The notes beneath the pieces were generated by a model. It was not told where the DNA came from. It saw nothing but the letters and a program-made list of their open reading frames with translations, and searched no databases. From JBFWQM01 sp050249455 (GTDB lineage: Bacteria > Pseudomonadota > Alphaproteobacteria > MPNO01 > VGEU01): a DNA stretch of 19,481 nucleotides. Below, one piece after another: positions 14,382 through 19,481 of this stretch (position 1 is the stretch's first letter; each line of letters starts with the position of its first letter). The stretch spans positions 1 through 19,481 of the forward strand of contig JBFWQM010000081.1 in NCBI GenBank assembly GCA_050249455.1, given 5' to 3'. The position numbers and the translations under genes were made by a program.

Positions 14382-15224
14382 ATGTCACCGGATGATCGTC
14401 GAAAAGTCGCCGCGTTTCGCGTGGCCGACCGGTGTTCAATCGCCATGTTGTTGGAAGCGGCCCGTGCGCGCTTCCGTCCGGGCGGTATCCTGCCGAATGG
14501 TGAGTTCTTGGACCGATCACGGACGAGCGTCGCCGCCGACTTCGCCGCCGCAGAGAAGGCCGGGCGGGCCGCAGACGCCGCGCGGTCGCGGCGACCCCGC
14601 CGCCGTGCCGCGGTGGCGCAGCGGCTCAGCAAGCGTTCGTTCGACGTGCTGGGCGCCTGCGCGCTTCTCATCCTGCTTGCCCCGCTGCTGGCGGTCGTCG
14701 CCGCGGTGGTGAAGTCGGATGGCGGGCCGGCGCTGTTCGGCCACTGGCGGATCGGCGCGAACGGGCGCCGCTTCCGCTGCTGGAAGTTCCGCTCGATGGT
14801 GGTGGACAGCGAGGCGGTGCTGCGGCGCGTCCTCGATGCAGACCCGGATGCGCGCGCCGAGTGGCAACGCGACTTCAAGCTGCGCAACGATCCGCGGGTC
14901 ACGCGCCTGGGCCGCTTCCTGCGGCAGTCCAGCCTCGACGAGTTGCCGCAGCTGTTCAACGTGCTGGCCGGCGAGATGAGCCTGGTCGGGCCGCGGCCTA
15001 TCGTCGAGGCGGAGGTCGAGCGCTACGGCGGCGCGTTCCAGCATTACTGCGCCTGCCGCCCCGGCATCACCGGCCTGTGGCAGGTCAGCGGCCGCAACGA
15101 CGTGCTCTACGACCGGCGCGTCGCGCTCGACCGGCAATACGCGGAAACGTGGTCGCTGGCGGCCGATGTCGCGATCCTGCTGCGCACCGTCGTCGTCGTC
15201 ACGCGCCGCAGCGGCGCCTATTGA
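14382..15224 (+). CDS. Priming sugar-phosphate transferase (ExoY/WcaJ-type, undecaprenyl-phosphate)
   Basis: This enzyme starts EPS assembly by transferring a hexose-1-phosphate, usually glucose or galactose, from a UDP-sugar to undecaprenyl phosphate at the inner membrane. With the ATG at 14382 it has 280 aa. A basic, charged cytoplasmic stretch (1-80) precedes KRSFDVLGA (84-92) and a single hydrophobic membrane helix (about 88-110). The catalytic bacterial sugar transferase core follows, with KFRSM (135-139), SSLDELPQLFNV (183-194, including Asp186-Glu187) and RPGITGLWQVSGR (226-238). It lacks the four extra N-terminal helices of WcaJ, so it is closer in size to ExoY. The start is uncertain: neither 14382, the GTG at 14421 nor the ATG at 14445 has a clear ribosome-binding site, and the frame stays open back to 14193. 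The next gene follows after 11 nt. Confidence 0.93.
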   Translation: MSPDDRRKVAAFRVADRCSIAMLLEAARARFRPGGILPNGEFLDRSRTSVAADFAAAEKAGRAADAARSRRPRRRAAVAQRLSKRSFDVLGACALLILLAPLLAVVAAVVKSDGGPALFGHWRIGANGRRFRCWKFRSMVVDSEAVLRRVLDADPDARAEWQRDFKLRNDPRVTRLGRFLRQSSLDELPQLFNVLAGEMSLVGPRPIVEAEVERYGGAFQHYCACRPGITGLWQVSGRNDVLYDRRVALDRQYAETWSLAADVAILLRTVVVVTRRSGAY

Positions 15225-15235
15225 GCGGGGGACCC

Positions 15236-16387
15236 ATGGACAGCAGCTTCCTGTTCGCCGCCGCAGCGCTGTTCGCCGCGCTCGCGATCCATCCCTTCGT
15301 CATCTACCCGCTGACGTTGCGCTTCGTGGCGCGGGCGGAACGCGCGGCGCCGCCGGCGGCGCCGCAGCCGGCGAGCTACGCGGTCTGCATGTGCGCCTAT
15401 AACGAGGAGGCGGTGATCGAACGCAAGGTGGAAAACCTGCTCGCGCTGCGCGCGGCGATGGGTCGGCTCGACATCCTGATCTACGTCGATGCCGCAAGCG
15501 ACCGCACCGCGGCGCTTCTGGCCCCCTACCAGGACCGCATCACGCTGATCGTGTCGCCGGAGCGCTACGGCAAGACCCACGGCATGAACGCCCTGGTGCG
15601 TCTCACCGACGCGGAGGTGGTGCTGTTCACCGACGCCAACGTGATGATCGACGCCGCGGCGGTGGCTGCGCTGGGCGAGGCGTTCTGCGACCCGCGCGTC
15701 GGCTGCGTGTGCGGCCATCTCGTCTACACCAACGGCGAGGAGACTCCGACCGCCGGCATCGGGTCGCTCTACTGGCGGCTGGAGGAGGAGATCAAGCGGC
15801 GGGAAAGCGCCCATGGCGCCGCGATGGGCGCCGACGGCTCGCTGTTCGCCATCCGCCGCGTGCTGCACCGGCCGGTGCCGCCCGACCTGATCGACGATTT
15901 CTACCTGTCGCTCAGCATCCTGTGCGAGGGCCACCGCGTGGTGTCCGCGCCGGCGGCACTCGCCTACGAGAGCCAGGTGACCGACTCGCGTGAGGAGTTC
16001 CGCCGCAAGGTGCGGATCGCCTGCCAGGCAGTCAACGTCCACCGCAGCCTGTGGCCGCGGCTGCGTCGGCTGCCGCCGACCCTGGTCTACATGTACCTGT
16101 CGCACAAGGTGATGCGGTGGCTGTCGCTCTATGCGCTCGCGGCGGCCGGCGGGCTGTTCCTCGGCGGCGTGCTGGCTGCCGGCGTGCCGGCGCCTGCGGT
16201 CGGCGGCATGGCGGCCGGCGGCGCGGCCGCGTTCGGCCTTGCCGCACGCCGCCGCATCCCGCCTGTCGCGCAGGTTGCAGAGATCCTGCTCGCGCTCGCC
16301 GGCGCCGCGATCGGCGTCGCGGCCTCACTGCGCGGGCGGCGGTTCACCACCTGGACCCCGGCGTCGTCAATCCGCCGGGCCGGCTGA
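15236..16387 (+). CDS. Membrane-bound family 2 glycosyltransferase
   Basis: This 383-aa GT2 enzyme is anchored by an N-terminal helix (about 5-30) and two or more C-terminal helices (about 285-370). The catalytic domain has VCMCAYNEEAVI (50-61), IYVDAASDRT (82-91), the metal-binding LFTDANVMID (130-139) and the acid pair LIDDFYLSLS (218-227). EFRRKVRIACQ (254-264) takes the place of the QxxRW motif of processive synthases. This layout fits transferases of EPS loci that add a single sugar. The ATG at 15236 is preceded by GGGGGA at a suitable distance and lies 11 nt after the priming transferase stop, so the two are cotranscribed. The donor is unknown. A processive synthase is less likely because the QxxRW motif is absent and a Wzy polymerase is present. 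Confidence 0.9.
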   Translation: MDSSFLFAAAALFAALAIHPFVIYPLTLRFVARAERAAPPAAPQPASYAVCMCAYNEEAVIERKVENLLALRAAMGRLDILIYVDAASDRTAALLAPYQDRITLIVSPERYGKTHGMNALVRLTDAEVVLFTDANVMIDAAAVAALGEAFCDPRVGCVCGHLVYTNGEETPTAGIGSLYWRLEEEIKRRESAHGAAMGADGSLFAIRRVLHRPVPPDLIDDFYLSLSILCEGHRVVSAPAALAYESQVTDSREEFRRKVRIACQAVNVHRSLWPRLRRLPPTLVYMYLSHKVMRWLSLYALAAAGGLFLGGVLAAGVPAPAVGGMAAGGAAAFGLAARRRIPPVAQVAEILLALAGAAIGVAASLRGRRFTTWTPASSIRRAG

Positions 16388-16485
16388 TCGCGGCGGCGGC
16401 GTTAACCCTTTCTTCCCCGATCCCGCTTCAATTAGACTGCGCGTGGGGTTGGCCGGCTGCTGTCCGGCCATCGTGGGGGAGGCAG
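16388..16485 (+). promoter_or_regulatory. Leader region of the 71-aa protein gene, with hairpin
   Basis: This 98-nt gap contains an AT-rich stretch (GTTAACCCTTTCTTCC and then CAATTAGAC, about 16403-16438) that could hold a promoter, although no box pair is convincing. A stem-loop follows: TGGCCGG (16450-16456) and CCGGCCA (16464-16470), seven perfect pairs with a seven-base loop. The purine-rich ribosome-binding site GGGGGAGG (16475-16482) begins 4 nt after it. The hairpin may affect translation or end some upstream transcripts; it has no T-tract. Confidence 0.4.
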
Positions 16486-16701
16486 ATGTCGGCCAAGACC
16501 GGTTCCAAGGGCCCGTCGATGGGTCCTGCGGCGGACGGCCGCTCGCCGCCGTCCGGCCCGGCGGCGCCGCGCAGGCCCTGGCGCACCGCGCCGGTCCGGC
16601 TCGGACCGTGGGACATCGCCGTCAACTGGCGTCTCGTCGCCATCCTCGCCGCGGCGCTCGCGTTCTGGGCCGTGCTGCTCGCCGCCCTCGGCGTGATCTG
16701 A
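16486..16701 (+). CDS. Small single-helix membrane protein, unrecognised (71 aa)
   Basis: I do not recognise this protein. It has a strong GGGGGAGG ribosome-binding site 3 nt before the ATG and ends 26 nt before the stop of the convergent RTX gene. Residues 1-40 are Pro/Gly/Ser-rich and basic (SGPAAPRRPWRTAPVRLG), PWDIAVNWR follows at 41-49, and residues 50-71 form one hydrophobic helix that reaches the C-terminus. That is the look of a tail-anchored small inner-membrane protein with a disordered cytoplasmic N-terminus. It follows the priming-transferase/GT2 pair by 98 nt and may be cotranscribed. A regulatory or assembly role in EPS synthesis is possible but purely positional. Its coding nature is supported by the ribosome-binding site and the organised sequence, not by homology. 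Confidence 0.65.
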   Translation: MSAKTGSKGPSMGPAADGRSPPSGPAAPRRPWRTAPVRLGPWDIAVNWRLVAILAAALAFWAVLLAALGVI

Positions 16702-16727
16702 TCGCGCCAAGCCTGCGCGCGCCGTGC

Positions 16728-18908
16728 TCAGCCGATGTGCAGGTCGAGCGCATCGGCGGCGAGCGCGATTCCGACCAGCGTCACGCTGCCGTCAGTGAAG
16801 TCGATCCGGGTCGAGCCCCCGACGATGCCGACTCTGACGGCGTCCGCATCGACTCCCGCCAGCTCGATCGCATCCGTGCCGGCGGCAAAATCGGCGATCG
16901 TCGCGCGCGCGCCCGGCGCGAAGACGAAGGTATCGCCGCCGCCGCCGCCGCTCAGGGCGGCCGACGCCATGCCGACGATGATCGTGTCGTCGCCGTCGCC
17001 ACCGCTCACGGTCGCCGTTCCGCCCGCCACGTTCACCAGGTCGCGGCCGTCGCCGGTCGAGACCTTGACGGCGTTCATCGCGTTGCCCGCGTAGCTCACG
17101 ATGTCGTCGCCGTCGCCGGTGCCGATGGTCAGCAGGTTGCCGCTGCGGTCGTTGGCGAAGCCCGAGACGGTGACGGTGTCGTCGCCGTCGCCGGTGGCGA
17201 TGCTGCCGCGCTTGACGCCGCTGACATTCACCACGCCGTCGCCGTCGCCCAGCCGGACGTCGACGCCGACGAAGTTCGCCACGCCGATGCTGCGGTCTCC
17301 GGCGCCGGCGACGGTGACGTTCTTGATCGTGTTCCACGCCGAGTTGGCGACGATGGAGAGGTCGCCGTCGGCCGCTGCGGACACGCTCACGTTCGCGCGG
17401 CCGTCGAGGCCGCGGATGTCGAGGTCCGACGCGGTGTAGGTGGCGTCGGCGCCGGCCTCCGGCCGCACGGTGAAGCTGTCGCCGTGCGCCTTGAGGTCCA
17501 TCGCGTTGCTGAACGTGACGGTCGCGGGCTGCAGCGACGACGGCGCGTGCGACCACGCGCGGATGTAGTCGATCCGGTATTCGGCGGGGAATGCGGTCGT
17601 CGCGTCCGGCGCGCCGGGCCAGTCGCCGCCGACCGCCAGGTTGGCCAGCATGTACATCGGCTTGTGCATGCTGGCCGGCGTGTCGATCTCGAACACCTTC
17701 TGGCCGTCGAAGTACCAGGCGATCTTCTGCGCCGTCCAGTCGAGGCCGTAGGTGTGGAAGCCGGCGGTCATGTCGGCGACGGTGACCGACCGGTTGTGGA
17801 TCGCGCCGGGCGCGATCGCGGTCGTGTTGAGGACGGTCGGCACGCTGCCGATCATCTCCATGATGTCGATCTCGGGCGGCCAAGTCCGGTCGGCGGGCAG
17901 CAGCCAGAAGGCCGGCCACAGCCCCTGCCCGGCGGGCAGCTGCGCGCGCATCTCGAAATAGCCGTAGGTCTGCGCGAACGAAGTCTCCGTCGTGATCATC
18001 CCGGAGGTGTAGGGCAGGTCGTCGATGTAGGGCCGGATCGATGGCGCGGCGGGCGCGGCGCGGATCGTCAGCACGCCGTCGGCGATCGAGAACGGGTTGA
18101 CCCCCAACGCGCGGCTGCCGCTGCCGGCCTCATGAGGGTCGAGGTAGTACTGCAGCTCGTTGTGCTGCGACAAAGTGTGAAGGCCGGTGTAGTAGGCGGT
18201 CTTCCACGTGCCCTCGGTCGCCGCGGTATCGAGGCTGAGGCTGTCGAAATTGTCGGTGAAGGTGCGATGGAGCGAATCGCTGACGAACGGGATCCGGAAG
18301 TCGGCGGCCGCGAAGCGGGCGGCCGGCACGCCCTCGAACACGATCGTCTGGCCATCGCCCAGGTTGAGCCAGGTATCGCCGCCGACCTGCACCATGCGCG
18401 CCTCGATCTCGTCGATGCTGCGCAGCGCGAAGCCGTCGAGCCGCACCGTGTCGCCCGCCGCGCCGCCGGCGGCGAAGTCGGCGATCCTCGTGGTGCCGAT
18501 GCCCTTGGCGACGATGAACAGGTCGTCGCCGCCGCCGCCGGCAAGGCGGTCGTCGCCGCCGCGGCCGTCGATCACGTTGCGGCCGGCGTTGCCGACGATG
18601 ATGTTGTCGCCCGCGTTGCCGGTGCCGAAGCTGTTGCCGCCGCCGAGGAGGTAGAGGTTCTCCACCGCGCGCGGCAGCTCGTAGCCGCCGCCCCACGTCC
18701 GGACGCTGTCGGTGCCTTCTCCGGGAAGCTCGACGATCACGTCGCTCGCATCGAAGACGATGTAGGTGTCGTCGCCGGCGCCGCCGCGCAGCGTGTCGGT
18801 GCCGCCGTTTCCGGACAACTGATCGTTGCGTATCGTGCCGTATATCGTCTCGGCGGTAGCGGTGCCGGAAAGCCAGAACTGGGCAAGGCCGCTCGTCGGC
18901 AAGCTCAT
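16728..18908 (-). CDS. RTX-type secreted GH16 glycanase (ExsH-like), RTX-GH16-RTX
   Basis: This 726-aa protein has no N-terminal signal peptide, as expected for type I secretion substrates with a C-terminal signal. An N-terminal calcium-binding block (about 20-150) carries RTX nonapeptides such as GGAGDDTYI, GNAGDNIIVG and GGGGDDLFI. The GH16 domain (about 212-455) has the catalytic motif EIDIME at 346-351, with Glu346 and Glu351 as expected nucleophile and acid/base. A long C-terminal block (about 460-726) has degenerate and regular repeats (TGDGDDTVTV, GTGDGDDIV, SGGDGDDTII, GGGGGDTFVF). It should be secreted and cut the extracellular polysaccharide, like ExsH of S. meliloti (465 aa), but it is larger. 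AGGAG (18921-18917), 8 nt before the ATG, supports the start. No type I transporter gene lies in the window. Its GH16 domain is clearly related to that at 9353-10231. Confidence 0.93.
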   Translation of the reverse strand: MSLPTSGLAQFWLSGTATAETIYGTIRNDQLSGNGGTDTLRGGAGDDTYIVFDASDVIVELPGEGTDSVRTWGGGYELPRAVENLYLLGGGNSFGTGNAGDNIIVGNAGRNVIDGRGGDDRLAGGGGDDLFIVAKGIGTTRIADFAAGGAAGDTVRLDGFALRSIDEIEARMVQVGGDTWLNLGDGQTIVFEGVPAARFAAADFRIPFVSDSLHRTFTDNFDSLSLDTAATEGTWKTAYYTGLHTLSQHNELQYYLDPHEAGSGSRALGVNPFSIADGVLTIRAAPAAPSIRPYIDDLPYTSGMITTETSFAQTYGYFEMRAQLPAGQGLWPAFWLLPADRTWPPEIDIMEMIGSVPTVLNTTAIAPGAIHNRSVTVADMTAGFHTYGLDWTAQKIAWYFDGQKVFEIDTPASMHKPMYMLANLAVGGDWPGAPDATTAFPAEYRIDYIRAWSHAPSSLQPATVTFSNAMDLKAHGDSFTVRPEAGADATYTASDLDIRGLDGRANVSVSAAADGDLSIVANSAWNTIKNVTVAGAGDRSIGVANFVGVDVRLGDGDGVVNVSGVKRGSIATGDGDDTVTVSGFANDRSGNLLTIGTGDGDDIVSYAGNAMNAVKVSTGDGRDLVNVAGGTATVSGGDGDDTIIVGMASAALSGGGGGDTFVFAPGARATIADFAAGTDAIELAGVDADAVRVGIVGGSTRIDFTDGSVTLVGIALAADALDLHIG

Positions 18909-19174
18909 CGCATGGACTCCTGCGTGGGGATTTTGCCGGCTGCGGGGGAACAGCCTCGGACGACGGGAAAGGTGCGTGACGAAGCTGAACGTAGCTTTAA
19001 GTCGTGCGGCCGCAGCGGTAGATTCCCAATGGCAATATTGAAGGCAAATGTTGTCCCTGCCTCGCCGCCCGCGATCGCGCCGTCGCGGTTGACGGCGGGC
19101 CTGCGGACCGGTTCAGTGGCGCGACGGCCGGCTTGCGTGGGATCGCGGCCGGCAACCGGCAGGGACCGTCCGCC
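18909..19174. promoter_or_regulatory. Divergent intergenic region between RTX glycanase and LLM oxidoreductase genes
   Basis: These 266 nt separate two divergent starts. An AT-richer patch at about 18985-19060 contains CAATATTG (19033-19040, an 8-bp palindrome) and could hold the RTX gene promoter. I see no gene and no confident -35/-10 pair. The repeat of the tRNA-Leu 3' end that would mark an integrated island is not present here. Confidence 0.35.
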
Positions 19175-19481
19175 ATGAAATTCGCCCACTTCTCGCACGT
19201 ATGGAACAAGCCGGGCATGACGCCGCACCAGCGCTACGAGCAGCTGTGGCGCGAGCTCGCGCTGTGCGACGACCTCGGCTTCGACTTCAGCTTCTGCGTC
19301 GAGCACCATTGCCAGCCGCACGAGAGCTGGATGTCCTCGCCCGCGCTCTACGCGGTCGGCGCCGGCGCGCGGACCAAGCGGCTGCGCGTCGGCTCGATGG
19401 GCTTCATCGCGCCGCTCTACCACCCGCTGCGGCTGGCCGAGGAGATCGCCATCGTCGACCAGATGCTCGGCGGCCGCTTCG
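19175..19481 (+). CDS. LLM-class (luciferase-like) flavin-dependent oxidoreductase, 3'-truncated by window edge
   Basis: The first 102 residues of a bacterial luciferase-like monooxygenase family protein are visible; the gene runs off the right edge. The N-terminus MKFAHFSHVWNKPGM forms the first beta-strand of the TIM barrel. LCDDLGFDFSFCVEHHC gives the typical E-H-H at the flavin pocket. RTKRLRVGSMGFIAPLYHP and LRLAEEIAIVDQMLGGRF are highly characteristic of the family, which uses reduced FMN/F420-type flavins for mono-oxygenation. AGGGA lies 9 nt before the ATG. The substrate is unknown and the gene probably does not belong to the EPS locus. Confidence 0.92.
   Translation, partial: MKFAHFSHVWNKPGMTPHQRYEQLWRELALCDDLGFDFSFCVEHHCQPHESWMSSPALYAVGAGARTKRLRVGSMGFIAPLYHPLRLAEEIAIVDQMLGGRF

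Noticed and set aside
14257..14520. 87-codon minus-strand frame across the start of the priming transferase
   Set aside because: It has no ribosome-binding site, no recognisable sequence, and overlaps the divergent gene and its control region.
16403..16418. GTTAACCCTTTCTTCC as a CtrA-type binding site
   Set aside because: Only one TTAA half-site is present and the second half of the TTAA-N7-TTAA pattern is missing.
16920..18800. Short GCC/GTC-rich DNA repeats within the RTX gene as a possible CRISPR or tandem array
   Set aside because: They encode the Gly-Asp-rich RTX nonapeptides and vary in sequence and spacing as expected for coding repeats.
16131..19178. 1015-codon plus-strand open frame opposite the RTX gene
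   Set aside because: It is antisense to the strongly recognisable RTX-GH16 protein, and its composition is that of a shadow frame.

Overview
The window is very GC-rich, with GC-biased third codon positions, GTG/TTG starts and dense 4-bp gene overlaps. Together with the protein types this suggests an alphaproteobacterium, perhaps of the Rhodospirillales; that placement is an inference from style and cannot be proven here. Almost all of the window (about 1.26-18.9 kb) is one exopolysaccharide (EPS) locus of the Wzx/Wzy type. It is flanked on the left by the end of an MFS transporter gene and a tRNA-Leu(CAA), and on the right by the start of a luciferase-like (LLM) flavin oxidoreductase gene.

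Layout, left to right. A partial MFS transporter (+) ends at 1097. Its stop codon lies inside a good promoter (TTGACG, 16 nt, TATGAT) for tRNA-Leu(CAA) at 1143-1229. Next are a Wzc/GumC-like co-polymerase with a tyrosine-kinase domain (-), and, divergent from it, a Wzy-like polymerase and an acyltransferase-3 protein (+). A five-gene minus-strand operon follows, transcribed from 11193 down to 6078: GT2 glycosyltransferase, exported GH16 glycanase, GT32-like glycosyltransferase, polysaccharide pyruvyl transferase and Wzx flippase. Three of its junctions are ATGA/GTGA overlaps. Divergent from it are a GT8-like and a GT4 glycosyltransferase (+). A small Wza-type outer-membrane export lipoprotein (-) is followed by an AT-rich regulatory region with a 14-bp perfect palindrome. 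Beyond that lie an ExoY/WcaJ-type priming sugar-phosphate transferase, a membrane-bound GT2 and an unrecognised 71-aa membrane protein (+). The locus ends with a 726-aa RTX protein (-) whose GH16 domain sits between two calcium-binding RTX blocks.

How they work together (inference from the families). The priming transferase loads the first sugar phosphate on undecaprenyl phosphate. Five glycosyltransferases extend the repeat unit, and the pyruvyl transferase and acyltransferase decorate it. Wzx flips the unit, Wzy polymerises it, the Wzc-like protein controls chain length, and Wza exports the polymer. Two related GH16 enzymes, one with a twin-arginine-like signal peptide and one apparently a type I secretion substrate, probably trim the polymer, as ExoK and ExsH do for succinoglycan in Sinorhizobium meliloti. 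No sugar-nucleotide synthesis genes, type I transporter or dedicated regulator are visible here. The locus is split over seven strand-alternating transcription units. The most interesting points are the paired glycanases, the RTX-GH16-RTX architecture, the small membrane protein with its leader hairpin, and the palindromes in the intergenic regions.
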